This document shows positions 43,590 to 52,580 of a stretch of 64,000 nucleotides of DNA, one piece after another; within the stretch, counting starts at the first letter, position 1; every line of letters starts with the position of its first letter. The stretch is from Allobrachymonas chironomi DSM 19884 (GTDB lineage Bacteria; Pseudomonadota; Gammaproteobacteria; Burkholderiales; Burkholderiaceae_C), in NCBI RefSeq assembly GCF_000374625.1, contig NZ_KB894769.1, positions 1-64,000 of the forward strand, written 5' to 3'. A program made the position numbers and the translations under genes. The notes beneath the pieces were generated by a model. The model did no database searches, was not told the DNA's origin, and saw only the letters and a program-made list of their open reading frames with translations.

Positions 43590-46500
43590 TCATGGCACGG
43601 CCGCGTCCGGCACCCCACGCCCCAGCACCGCCGCCAACGCCACCCCGGTATGACTCCCACTGGCCACCACCGCCTCCGGCGTCCCCGCAATCACCAGGCG
43701 GCCACCACCGCCCCCCCCTTCCGGCCCCAGATCCAGCACCCAATCGGCCTCGGCCACCACGTCCAGATCGTGCTCGATCACCAGCACGCTGTGGCCGCCA
43801 TCCACCAGCCGGTGCAGCACATGGATCAGCTTTTCCACATCGCTCATGTGCAGGCCTACAGTGGGCTCGTCCAGCACATACAGGGTGTGCGGTGCCTTCT
43901 GGCCGCGCCGCGTGATGTCGTCGCGCACCTTGGTCAGCTCGGTCACCAGCTTGATGCGCTGCGCCTCGCCGCCCGATAGCGTGGGGGAAGGCTGGCCCAG
44001 CGTCAGATAACCCAGGCCCACGTCCTGCAGTAGCTGCAGCGGGTGCGCAATGGACGGCATGCTGGCAAAGAACGCCACGGCATCGTCCACCTCCATTTGC
44101 AGCACTTCGCCGATGCTCTTGCCGCGCCAGGTCACGGCCAGGGTTTGCGGGTTGAAGCGCGCCCCGTGGCAGACTTCGCACGGCACTTTCACATCGGGCA
44201 AAAAGCTCATCTCCACCGTGCGCATGCCCTGCCCCTCGCAACCGGGGCAACGGCCTTCGCCGGTGTTGAAGCTGAAGCGGCCCGGGCCAAAACCACGCGC
44301 CTTGGCCTCCAGCGTGCCGGCGTAGAGCTTGCGGATCGCATCCCAGAATCCGATATAGGTTGCCGGGCAGGATCGGGGAGTTTTCCCGATCGGGGTCTGA
44401 TCCACTTCCAGCACGCGCTGAATCGTTTCATATTCCGTCACGCTGCGGCAACCGCTCCAGGCCGGCCGTTCACCGCGCTCATCGGCTTCACGCCCGGCAC
44501 GGGTGGATCGTTGCAGCACGATGGCTTCCACATTCTTCAGCAGCACATCGCGCGCAAAACTGGATTTGCCCGATCCGCTCACGCCCGTCACCGCCACCAG
44601 CCGATGCAAGGGCACCGAGGCCGTCAGCTGCTGCAGATTGTGCAGGCCGGCCTGGTGCACGGTCAGCTGCGGCAGTTCCGCATCCATGGCACGGCGGCTG
44701 CCGCGCAAGGGGTGGCGCATGGCATCGCGCAGATAGCGCCCGGTGACCGAATCGGCATCGGCGGCAATCGCCTCCACCGTACCCTGGGCCACCACGCGGC
44801 CACCGCGAATGCCGGCCCCCGGGCCAATATCGATCACGTGATCGGCACGGCGGATCGTGTCCTCGTCGTGTTCCACCACCAGCAGCGTGTTGCCCTTCTG
44901 GCTCAGGTCTTCCAGCGCATCGATCAGGATCTGGTTGTCACGCGGGTGCAGGCCGATGGTCGGCTCGTCCAGCACATAGCACACGCCCTGCAAATTGCTG
45001 CCCAGCTGCGCCGCCAACCGGATGCGCTGCGCCTCGCCGCCCGACAGCGTGGGCGCGCCCCGGTCCAGCGTCAGGTAGGCCAGCCCCACCTGCTGCAAAA
45101 AGGCCAGCCGGCTGCGGATTTCCGGCAGGATGTCGCGCGCCAGCTCGGCCTCGCGGCCCTCGAACTGCAGCCCGTCCACCCAGTCGGCCACATCGGCCAC
45201 GCTCATCGCCGCCACCTCGGCAATACCGATACCGTGCAGCCGCACATGGCGCGCCACCGGGTTCAGGCGCGTGCCCTGGCAGCTCGGGCACACCACATCG
45301 CCCACCACCTCCACATCGGGTTCGGCAAAGGTCTGCTCGCGGCCCTTGTTGTCCTTGGCCGCCACCGAATCGTCCAGCGCCTCGCGCTGCTTGCGATCCA
45401 GCTTGAGGCCGGTACCCACGCAATCCGGGCACCAGCCCTGCTTGCTGTTGTAGCTGAACAGGCGCGGATCCAGTTCGGCATAGCTGGTGGCGCACACCGG
45501 GCAGGCGCGCAGGGTGGAAAACACCTGCACCTCACCGATGGCCGCCGTGCTGCTGCCAGCCGTCATCGCTTCGGCCAGGCCGTCCAGCGCACTGAGCACC
45601 TGTACCACGCCCTTGCCATGCTGCAGCGCGGTTTGCAGGCCCACGCGCAGCAGCGCCTCATTTTCCGGCGTGATGTCCAGGCTCAGCACCGGCAGCTCGA
45701 TATGGTGCTCCTTGAAGCGATCGATGCGCGGAAAACCGGTAGTCGGCAGAAACTCGCCATCCACGCGCAGATGCGTGTAGCCACGCGGCCGCGCCCAGTC
45801 GGCCAGCTCGGTGTAGACGCCCTTGCGCCCCGTCACCAGCGGTGCCAGCAAGCCCACCTGCTGGCCACGGTACTGCTTCAGGATCTGCGCCAGAATGCGC
45901 TCCATGCTTTGCGGCTCCACCGCGGCATCGTCATGCACACAGTGCTGCACCCCCAGCTTGACGTAGAGCAGGCGCAGGAAATGCCACACCTCGGTGGTGG
46001 TGCCCACGGTGGACTTGCGACCGCCGCGGCTCAGGCGCTGCTCGATCGCCACCGTGGGCGGAATGCCGTATACCGCATCCACTTCGGGCCGGCCGGCCGG
46101 TTGCACCAGGCTGCGCGCATAGGCGTTCAGGCTTTCCAGATAGCGGCGCTGCCCTTCGTTGAAGATGATGTCGAAGGCCAGCGTGGACTTGCCGGAGCCG
46201 CTGACGCCGGTAATCACGTTGAACTTGCCGCGCGGCACCTGCACCGACAGGTTTTTCAGGTTGTGCTCGTGCGCGTTGATCACCTCGATGGCCTGCAGCG
46301 ACGGCGCTGCCGGCGCACGCGGTGCGGCGGCATAGGGCGGTGCCGCTTCCTGCACGCCCTTGCCGCCTGCTGCCCAGCCCATGGCCAGATCGTACTCGCG
46401 CAGCGCAGCGCCAGTATGGCTGTCGGGCTGCTGGCGCACCTGGTCCGGCGTGCCCTGCGCCACGATGCGGCCACCTCCCTCGCCACCCTCTGGTCCCAGG

Positions 46501-49433
46501 TCTATCAGCCAGTCGCTGGCGCGGATCACGTCCAGATTGTGTTCGATCACCACCAGCGAATGGCCGGCCTCCAGCAGTTGGCGGAAGGCCTGCATCAGCC
46601 GCGCAATATCGTCAAAGTGCAGGCCGGTGGTGGGCTCGTCAAACAGGAACAGCGTGCCCTTGGCCGCCAGCCGCTGGCGGCTCTTGCTGGCGCTGCGCGC
46701 CGCTTCGGCCAGAAAACCGGCCAGCTTCAGGCGCTGCGCCTCGCCGCCACTCAGCGTGGGTACCGGCTGGCCCAGTCGCACATAGTCCAGGCCCACATCC
46801 ACGATCGGCTTCAGCGCGCGCAGCACCTCGCGATCCGGCGCATGGGCCGGGCCGCGCGCGGCGGCATCGGGCATGCTGGCTCCAAACAGCAGCACCGCCT
46901 CGTGCACCGTCAGCGCCAGCACATCGGCCACGTTCAGCGTGCGGCCACCGCGTTCGATGGTCACTTCCAGAATCTCCGGGCGATAGCGCTGGCCATCGCA
47001 ATCCGGGCAGCGCAGGTAGACATCGCTGAGAAACTGCATCTCCACATGCTCGAAGCCGCTGCCGCCACAGGTCGGGCAGCGGCCATCACCGCTGTTGAAG
47101 CTGAACTTGCTGGCGGTATAGCCACGTTGCTGCGACAGCGGCGCGGTGGCAAACAGCTGGCGAATCGCGTCCCAGGCGCCCACATAACTCACCGGATTGG
47201 AACGCGCCGTCTTGCCGATGGGCGACTGGTCCACAAACACCACATCGGCCAGGTGGTCAGCCCCGAGCAGGCGCTCATGCGCGCCCGGAGCCTCGGTCGC
47301 CTTGCCAAACTGGCGCAGCAGCGCCGGGGCCAGCACGTCCTGGATCAGCGTGGACTTGCCCGATCCGCTCACGCCAGTCACGCAGACCATGCACTGCAGC
47401 GGAATCTCCACCGACACGTTCTGCAGGTTGTTGGCCGTCACGCCTTCCAGAATCAGGCGCGGCGTGTTGTCCTGCACCTCGCGCCGCAGCCAGCGGCTGG
47501 CATCGATCACCTGGCGGCGGCCGCTCAGGTACTGGCCGGTCAGGGTATCGGCCTGGCGCAGCGCCTGCGGCGTGCCGTCGAACACGATCTGGCCGCCGCG
47601 CTCGCCCGGGCCGGGGCCCATGTCGATGATGCGGTCGGCCGGCCACATCACGGCCGGGTCGTGCTCCACCACCACCAGCGTGTTGCCGGCATCGCGCAGG
47701 CGCAGCATGGCCTCGGTGATGCGGTGCATGTCACGCGGGTGCAGGCCGATGCTGGGCTCGTCCAGCACGAACAGCGTGTTCACCAGCGAGGTGCCCAGCG
47801 CCGTGGTCAGATTGATGCGTTGCACCTCGCCGCCGCTCAGGGTACGGCTCTGGCGGTCCAGCGTCAGGTAGCCGATGCCGACATCGCACAAATAGCGCAG
47901 CCGGTTGCCAATTTCCTCGAACAGCAGCTTCTGTGCCTGCACATCGGCGGCATCGCCAGCCTGCCCGGCACCGGACTCGGCCAGCAGTGCAAAAAATTGC
48001 CGCAGCCGCTCAATTGGCAGCTGCATCAGGTCGTGCAGGCAGAGGCCGGGCAAGGCCTCCAGTTGCGCACGTGTCCAGTCCGTGCCCTGGGGCATGAAGC
48101 GCTTGTGCGGCGGCAGCACGGCATCGGCCTGGGCCTTGTCGCCCACGCGCCAGAGCAGGCTTTCCGTTTTCAGGCGCGCGCCGGCACAGGTCGGGCATTC
48201 GGTATAGCTGCGGTACTTGGACAGCAGCACCCGGATATGCATCTTGTAGGCCTTGGTTTCCAGGTAATCAAAGAAACGCTGGATGCCGTACCACTGCTTG
48301 TTCCAGCTGCCCTTGTAGTTCGGCGCGCCGTCGATCACCCAGCGCTGCTGCGCCTCGGTCAGCTTGTACCAGGGCGTGTCACGCGGAATGCCGGCCTCTT
48401 CGGCGTGGCGCATCAGGTCGTCCTGCGCTTCCACCCAGGCCGGCGTCTGGATCGGCTTGATTGCGCCCTGGCGCAGCGTCAGCTTCTGGTCCGGAATCAC
48501 CAGCCCCCAGTCCACGCCAATCACGCGGCCAAAGCCACGGCAGGCCTCGCATGCTCCCACCGCCGAGTTGAACGAGAACATGGACGGCATCGGCGCACTG
48601 TAGGCGATACCGCTTTCCGGGCACAGCAGGCTGCTGGCGTATTTCCACAAGGCGGGCTCGCCCTCGCCGTCTGTCGGCAGCACGTAAACACGCACCCGGC
48701 CTTCGCCATGGCGCAAGGCGCTTTCCAGCGCCTCGATCACGCGGCTGCGCTCCACCTTGCCCATGCGGAATCGGTCCGCCACCACATGCAGCCGCAGGCG
48801 CCCGTCCAGCGCCTCGCGCTCCTGCACCCGCGTGTAGCCCGATGCCGACAGCCACTGCTCCAGCTCTTCCTCGCTGATGGTATCGGGCAGCTCGACCGGA
48901 AACGTCAGCACCAGACGCGGATCACCAGCCTCGGCCGCACGCTGCTGCAGCTCGGCAAAAATCGAATCGGGATGGTCCTGGCGCACCGGCAAGGCCGTGA
49001 CACGGTCATGCAGATGGCCGAAGCGGGCATAGAACAGCTTCAGGTGATCGTTCAGCTCGGTCATGGTGCCCACGGTCGAGCGCGAGGTGCGCACCGGATT
49101 CGTCTGGTCGATCGCAATCGCCGGCGGCACGCCCTCCACCCGGTCCACCGCCGGCTTGTCCATGCGGTCCAGAAACTGGCGCGCATAGGCGCTGAACGTT
49201 TCCACATAGCGGCGCTGGCCTTCGGCGTACAGGGTATCGAACACCAGGCTGGACTTGCCCGAACCGCTCGGGCCGGTCACCACGGTCAGCTCGCCGGTGC
49301 GGATGTCCAGATCCAGGTTGCGCAGATTGTTCTGGCGTGCGCCACGGATGCGGATGCGTTCACCCAGATAGCTGCCGGACGCCTCGCTGGCAGCAGACCG
49401 GGACACGACGGGGAGGGGAGTAGCTTCAGACAT
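43590..49433 (-). CDS. uvrA: Double-length UvrA: two UvrA units fused in one chain
   Basis: A 1947-residue protein made of two UvrA-like halves (about 1-1040 and 1045-1947), each with two ABC ATPase modules. Four Walker A motifs (TGPSGSGKSS, TGVSGSGKST twice, TGVSGSGKSS), four SGGE signatures (SGGEVQR once, SGGEAQR three times) and four DEP Walker B motifs are visible. Both C-terminal zinc modules are intact (CPTCGGSG...CPDC and CPGCEGQG...CEVC). The first-half N-terminal zinc module is damaged: CPES where CxxC is expected (about residue 270). UvrA detects bulky DNA lesions as a dimer; this form would be a covalent pseudo-dimer. The ATG at 49433 gives MSEATPLPVVS. A canonical uvrA may exist elsewhere. 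Confidence 0.93.
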   Translation of the reverse strand: MSEATPLPVVSRSAASEASGSYLGERIRIRGARQNNLRNLDLDIRTGELTVVTGPSGSGKSSLVFDTLYAEGQRRYVETFSAYARQFLDRMDKPAVDRVEGVPPAIAIDQTNPVRTSRSTVGTMTELNDHLKLFYARFGHLHDRVTALPVRQDHPDSIFAELQQRAAEAGDPRLVLTFPVELPDTISEEELEQWLSASGYTRVQEREALDGRLRLHVVADRFRMGKVERSRVIEALESALRHGEGRVRVYVLPTDGEGEPALWKYASSLLCPESGIAYSAPMPSMFSFNSAVGACEACRGFGRVIGVDWGLVIPDQKLTLRQGAIKPIQTPAWVEAQDDLMRHAEEAGIPRDTPWYKLTEAQQRWVIDGAPNYKGSWNKQWYGIQRFFDYLETKAYKMHIRVLLSKYRSYTECPTCAGARLKTESLLWRVGDKAQADAVLPPHKRFMPQGTDWTRAQLEALPGLCLHDLMQLPIERLRQFFALLAESGAGQAGDAADVQAQKLLFEEIGNRLRYLCDVGIGYLTLDRQSRTLSGGEVQRINLTTALGTSLVNTLFVLDEPSIGLHPRDMHRITEAMLRLRDAGNTLVVVEHDPAVMWPADRIIDMGPGPGERGGQIVFDGTPQALRQADTLTGQYLSGRRQVIDASRWLRREVQDNTPRLILEGVTANNLQNVSVEIPLQCMVCVTGVSGSGKSTLIQDVLAPALLRQFGKATEAPGAHERLLGADHLADVVFVDQSPIGKTARSNPVSYVGAWDAIRQLFATAPLSQQRGYTASKFSFNSGDGRCPTCGGSGFEHVEMQFLSDVYLRCPDCDGQRYRPEILEVTIERGGRTLNVADVLALTVHEAVLLFGASMPDAAARGPAHAPDREVLRALKPIVDVGLDYVRLGQPVPTLSGGEAQRLKLAGFLAEAARSASKSRQRLAAKGTLFLFDEPTTGLHFDDIARLMQAFRQLLEAGHSLVVIEHNLDVIRASDWLIDLGPEGGEGGGRIVAQGTPDQVRQQPDSHTGAALREYDLAMGWAAGGKGVQEAAPPYAAAPRAPAAPSLQAIEVINAHEHNLKNLSVQVPRGKFNVITGVSGSGKSTLAFDIIFNEGQRRYLESLNAYARSLVQPAGRPEVDAVYGIPPTVAIEQRLSRGGRKSTVGTTTEVWHFLRLLYVKLGVQHCVHDDAAVEPQSMERILAQILKQYRGQQVGLLAPLVTGRKGVYTELADWARPRGYTHLRVDGEFLPTTGFPRIDRFKEHHIELPVLSLDITPENEALLRVGLQTALQHGKGVVQVLSALDGLAEAMTAGSSTAAIGEVQVFSTLRACPVCATSYAELDPRLFSYNSKQGWCPDCVGTGLKLDRKQREALDDSVAAKDNKGREQTFAEPDVEVVGDVVCPSCQGTRLNPVARHVRLHGIGIAEVAAMSVADVADWVDGLQFEGREAELARDILPEIRSRLAFLQQVGLAYLTLDRGAPTLSGGEAQRIRLAAQLGSNLQGVCYVLDEPTIGLHPRDNQILIDALEDLSQKGNTLLVVEHDEDTIRRADHVIDIGPGAGIRGGRVVAQGTVEAIAADADSVTGRYLRDAMRHPLRGSRRAMDAELPQLTVHQAGLHNLQQLTASVPLHRLVAVTGVSGSGKSSFARDVLLKNVEAIVLQRSTRAGREADERGERPAWSGCRSVTEYETIQRVLEVDQTPIGKTPRSCPATYIGFWDAIRKLYAGTLEAKARGFGPGRFSFNTGEGRCPGCEGQGMRTVEMSFLPDVKVPCEVCHGARFNPQTLAVTWRGKSIGEVLQMEVDDAVAFFASMPSIAHPLQLLQDVGLGYLTLGQPSPTLSGGEAQRIKLVTELTKVRDDITRRGQKAPHTLYVLDEPTVGLHMSDVEKLIHVLHRLVDGGHSVLVIEHDLDVVAEADWVLDLGPEGGGGGGRLVIAGTPEAVVASGSHTGVALAAVLGRGVPDAAVP

Positions 49434-49622
49434 GCGGCCTCTTGGTTGGGAGTTGCGGATGATTGTAGAAGCAGCCCCGCCAACCAGCCGCACGGCGCCT
49501 ACATACCAGTACGCCGGCACAGTTTCCGCCACGAGGAAAAAAACCATGCCCTTCCGTGCGAATTGTCATATCCGGAGAATAGACCGGTTCAACTTGATAC
49601 ATTTACCAACCCCTGCACCACC

Positions 49623-51035
49623 ATGACCACTACCCGACTGGAACACGATCTGCTGGGCGACCGCGAAGTCCCCGCTGAAGCCTACTACGGCGTCCACACC
49701 CTGCGCGCCCAGGAAAATTTCCAGATTTCCGGTATCACCATCGCCACCATGCCCGAGCTGATCGTGGCCCTGGCGGCCGTCAAGGCGGCGGCAGCCGAGG
49801 CCAACGCCGAGCTGGGCCTGCTACCCGAAAGCCAGCGTGACGCCATCGTCGCGGCCTGTACCGAAATCCGCTGCGGTGCCCTGCACGACCAGTTCGTGGT
49901 CGACGTCATCCAGGGCGGTGCCGGCACCTCCACCAACATGAATGCCAACGAGGTGATCTGCAACCGCGCGCTGGAGCTGATGGGCCACCAGCGCGGCGAA
50001 TACCAGCACCTGCACCCGAACGAACACGTCAACATGGCGCAAAGCACCAATGACGTCTACCCCACCGCCATCCGCATCGCCACCTGCTACGCCATCAAGC
50101 GCCTGCTGGCCGCCATGGCCCACCTGCGCGATACCTTTGCCGCCAAGGCCGAAGAATTTGCCGGCCTGCTGAAAATCGGCCGCACCCAGCTGCAGGATGC
50201 CGTGCCCATGACCCTGGGCCAGGAATTCTCCACCTACGCCGTGATGCTGGAAGAGGACATGGCGCGCCTGATCCGCGCCGAAGTGCTGATCCGCGAAATC
50301 AACCTGGGCGCCACCGCCATCGGCACCGGCATCACCAGCCATCCCGAATACGCCGCCAAGGCGCTGTACCATCTGCGCGAAATCACCGGCCTGGACCTGA
50401 GCACCGCGCCCAACCTGATCGAGGCGACCCAGGACTGCGGCGATTTTGTGCAGCTGTCCGGCGTGCTCAAGCGCATTGCCGTCAAGGTCTCCAAGATCTG
50501 CAATGACCTGCGCCTGCTGTCCAGCGGCCCGCGCTCCGGCTTTGGTGAAATCAATCTGCCGGCCATGCAGGCCGGCTCGTCCATCATGCCGGGCAAGGTC
50601 AACCCGGTGATCCCGGAAGTGGTCAACCAGGTCGCCTTCGAGGTGTTAGGCAACGACGTCACCATTTCCTTTGCGGCCGAAGGCGGCCAGCTGCAGCTCA
50701 ACGCCTTCGAGCCCATCATCATGAACGCGCTGTCGCGCAGCCTGAACCTGCTGACCACCGGCTGCCTGACGCTGGCCGACCGCTGCGTCGCCGGCATCAC
50801 CGCCAATGAGGAGCGCCTGCGTGAAAACGTGGAACGCTCGATTGCGCTGGTAACAGCCCTCAACCCCATCATCGGCTACGCCCAGGCCACCGCCATTGCC
50901 ACCGAGGCGTTTGCCCAGGGCACCAATGTGCGTGACGTGGTGCTGCGACGCCAGCTGATGAGCGAGGAAGACCTGAACGACGCCCTGCGTCACGAAGTGC
51001 TGACGCAGCCGCGCGCCTACGCCAAGAAGCAGTAA
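49623..51035 (+). CDS. aspA: Aspartate ammonia-lyase
   Basis: A 470-residue enzyme converting L-aspartate to fumarate and ammonia, of the same superfamily as FumC. The flexible active-site loop [20 protein letters not shown] (about residue 320) carries the catalytic Ser. GGAGTSTNMNANEVI (about 98), NMAQSTNDVYPTA (about 139) and GRTQLQDAVPMTLGQEF (about 186) are typical of aspartases. The open frame continues far upstream across uvrA, but the ATG at 49623 (MTTTRLEHDLLGD) is the family start. It is divergent from uvrA. Fumarate produced could feed anaerobic respiration, in keeping with the nearby high-affinity oxidase genes. Confidence 0.95.
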   Translation: MTTTRLEHDLLGDREVPAEAYYGVHTLRAQENFQISGITIATMPELIVALAAVKAAAAEANAELGLLPESQRDAIVAACTEIRCGALHDQFVVDVIQGGAGTSTNMNANEVICNRALELMGHQRGEYQHLHPNEHVNMAQSTNDVYPTAIRIATCYAIKRLLAAMAHLRDTFAAKAEEFAGLLKIGRTQLQDAVPMTLGQEFSTYAVMLEEDMARLIRAEVLIREINLGATAIGTGITSHPEYAAKALYHLREITGLDLSTAPNLIEATQDCGDFVQLSGVLKRIAVKVSKICNDLRLLSSGPRSGFGEINLPAMQAGSSIMPGKVNPVIPEVVNQVAFEVLGNDVTISFAAEGGQLQLNAFEPIIMNALSRSLNLLTTGCLTLADRCVAGITANEERLRENVERSIALVTALNPIIGYAQATAIATEAFAQGTNVRDVVLRRQLMSEEDLNDALRHEVLTQPRAYAKKQ

Positions 51036-51060
51036 GCCGCAGCGACTCCTGCTCCCCACC

Positions 51061-51121
51061 GCGCCCGGCTCCGTCCGGGCGCAGTCGTTTCCGGGCAACC
51101 CTTGCAGGGTTGCGGCTTTTA
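51061..51121 (+). terminator. Two hairpins after aspA
   Basis: GCGCCCGG/CCGGGCGC (51061-51082) is followed by GCAACCC/GGGTTGC (51095-51113), then GGCTTTT. The second has the short T run of an intrinsic terminator. Together they separate aspA from the downstream reductase. Confidence 0.6.
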
Positions 51122-51193
51122 CCATCTCTCACGCATCTGTAACAGGCCGCTGGCTACACTGAAAATCTCCCATCACCCTTCAAGAAGCCTCTC

Positions 51194-51748
51194 ATGTCCC
51201 AGTACCAGATCGCTGTCGTCGTTGGCAGCCTGCGCAAGGATTCCTACAACCGCCAGCTGGCCCAGGCCATCACCCAACTGGCGCCGGCCGATTTCGGATT
51301 TGTCTTCGTCGAGATTGGTGATCTGCCGCTCTACAACCAGGATGACGATGCCAACCAGGCCGATAGCGTCAAGCGCATGAAGGCCGAGATCGCCGCTTCG
51401 CAAGGCGTGATTTTCGTGACGCCCGAATACAACCGCTCGATTCCCGGCGTGCTCAAGAATGCGCTGGACCACGGCTCACGTCCCTACGGCCAGAACGTCT
51501 GGGCCGGCAAGCCGGCGGGCGTCATCGGTGCCTCCATGGGCGCCATCGGCACCGCCATGGCCCAGCAGCACCTGCGCAACATCGTGGCCTACCTGGACAT
51601 GCCCACCCTCAACGCGCCCGAGGCCTACCTGAAGTTCGACGACCAGACGGTTGACGCCCAGCACCAGTTCAGCAACGAAGGCACACGCAAGTTCGTGCAG
51701 AGCTGGGTCGATGCCTACGTGGCCTGGGTGAAGAAGATCGCCGGCTGA
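51194..51748 (+). CDS. NADPH-dependent FMN reductase
   Basis: A 184-residue flavodoxin-fold reductase of the ChrR/YieF/azoreductase group. The FMN phosphate loop GSLRKDSYNRQLA is at residues 11-23, and the isoalloxazine loop TPEYNRSIPGVLKNALDHGS is at about 76-95. Enzymes of this group reduce quinones, chromate or azo dyes in two-electron steps and limit redox cycling. It has its own short upstream region after the aspA terminators and is convergent with the osmC gene. The natural substrate cannot be read from sequence. Confidence 0.9.
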   Translation: MSQYQIAVVVGSLRKDSYNRQLAQAITQLAPADFGFVFVEIGDLPLYNQDDDANQADSVKRMKAEIAASQGVIFVTPEYNRSIPGVLKNALDHGSRPYGQNVWAGKPAGVIGASMGAIGTAMAQQHLRNIVAYLDMPTLNAPEAYLKFDDQTVDAQHQFSNEGTRKFVQSWVDAYVAWVKKIAG

Positions 51749-51767
51749 GCCGGCACGGGCAGCAGGC

Positions 51768-52178
51768 TCAGGCCTGCAGCTCGGTCTGGATACGCACCTC
51801 GCCCGTCAGCAACTTGTGCATCGGGCACAGATTGGCGATCTTGAGCAGCTGGGCGCGCTGGTCCTCGTCCAGCTCGCCCTGCAGCGTCACCTTGCGCACG
51901 ATGTCGGTGCCGGCTTCCGGCTTGCCGTCCGGGTTGAGCGACAGCTCCACCTGCACGCCGGTCAGCGGGATCTGGCGGCGCGTGGCCACCATGCGGATGG
52001 TGATCGCCGTGCACGCTCCCAGGCTGGCCAGGATCATCCGGTCCGGGCTGCTGGCCGTATTGCCGCCGCCCAGTTCCTCGGGCTCATCGGCGGTCCAGGT
52101 ATGCCCCAGATCGTCCTGCAGCGTGACGACATACGGGGTTTCGCCAAGCGTGGCGCTGACATGGGGAATGGCGGCCAT
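51768..52178 (-). CDS. OsmC-family peroxiredoxin-like protein
   Basis: A 136-residue OsmC/Ohr-superfamily protein. The two redox cysteines are in LGACTAIT (about residue 56) and LCPMHKLL (about 117), the positions used for thiol-dependent peroxide reduction. The short length and GNTASSPDRMILASLGACTA are closer to the general OsmC/YhfA branch than to Ohr. It probably reduces organic hydroperoxides. It stands beside the FMN reductase, a convergent neighbour, in a small detoxification pair. Confidence 0.88.
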   Translation of the reverse strand: MAAIPHVSATLGETPYVVTLQDDLGHTWTADEPEELGGGNTASSPDRMILASLGACTAITIRMVATRRQIPLTGVQVELSLNPDGKPEAGTDIVRKVTLQGELDEDQRAQLLKIANLCPMHKLLTGEVRIQTELQA

Positions 52179-52334
52179 GGGTGTGATCTCCTTGTGACAT
52201 ATCCGGCCAGGGCCGGGAACAGGCTTGCAGCCAGAGCTTTGACCACAAGCCTACCACTGCGGCACGCCGCACACACGCCATGGCCTGATCGCCGCGCGGG
52301 TTTTGCCGCCTGACACACGGTACCACGTGAACGC

Positions 52335-52369
52335 AAAACGCCAGCCGGGAAACCCTGCCCCGGCTGGCG
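52335..52369 (-). terminator. Terminator of the cyd operon
   Basis: An 11-bp stem CGCCAGCCGGG/CCCGGCTGGCG (52339-52349 with 52359-52369). On the minus strand it is followed by TTTTGCG, as for a rho-independent terminator. It lies 48 bp after the cydX stop. Confidence 0.75.
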
Positions 52370-52416
52370 TCTGCATCGTGTCACAGGGCAGCAGTGCCGC
52401 CCTGCCTGTCAGCGCC

Positions 52417-52533
52417 TCAGCGCTGCTGCTTTTTCTGCTCCATATCGTCTTCCATCATCTCGAACCACATCGCGTTCATGACCGCGAACAGGGCCGCCAG
52501 CGGGAGGCCCAGAAGCCAGGCGAAATACCACAT
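52417..52533 (-). CDS. cydX: CydX, small subunit of cytochrome bd oxidase
   Basis: A 38-residue membrane peptide encoded 47 bp downstream of cydB. It begins MWYFAWLLGLPLAALFAVMN, a single membrane helix with the conserved Trp-Tyr start, continues AMWFEMMEDD and ends in a polar Lys/Gln/Arg tail. That is the CydX/YbgT pattern: Glu and Asp after the helix and a charged C terminus. CydX stabilises the heme centres of the bd oxidase. It is easy to overlook because of its size, but length, composition and position all agree. Confidence 0.9.
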   Translation of the reverse strand: MWYFAWLLGLPLAALFAVMNAMWFEMMEDDMEQKKQQR

Positions 52534-52580
52534 ATCAGATGTCCTTTCGTGAATGTTTGCTGCGGAAATGGCGTGCCGGC

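Noticed and set aside
49561-49622. A possible FNR site (TTGAT...) upstream of aspA
   Set aside because: Only one half-site is recognisable (CTTGATACATTTACC); the second half does not match ATCAA.
44043-51035. A plus-strand open frame of over 2300 codons running through uvrA into aspA
   Set aside because: Only the last 470 codons match aspartase; the rest is antisense to uvrA and reads as His/Arg/Gln-rich shadow sequence typical of GC-rich DNA.
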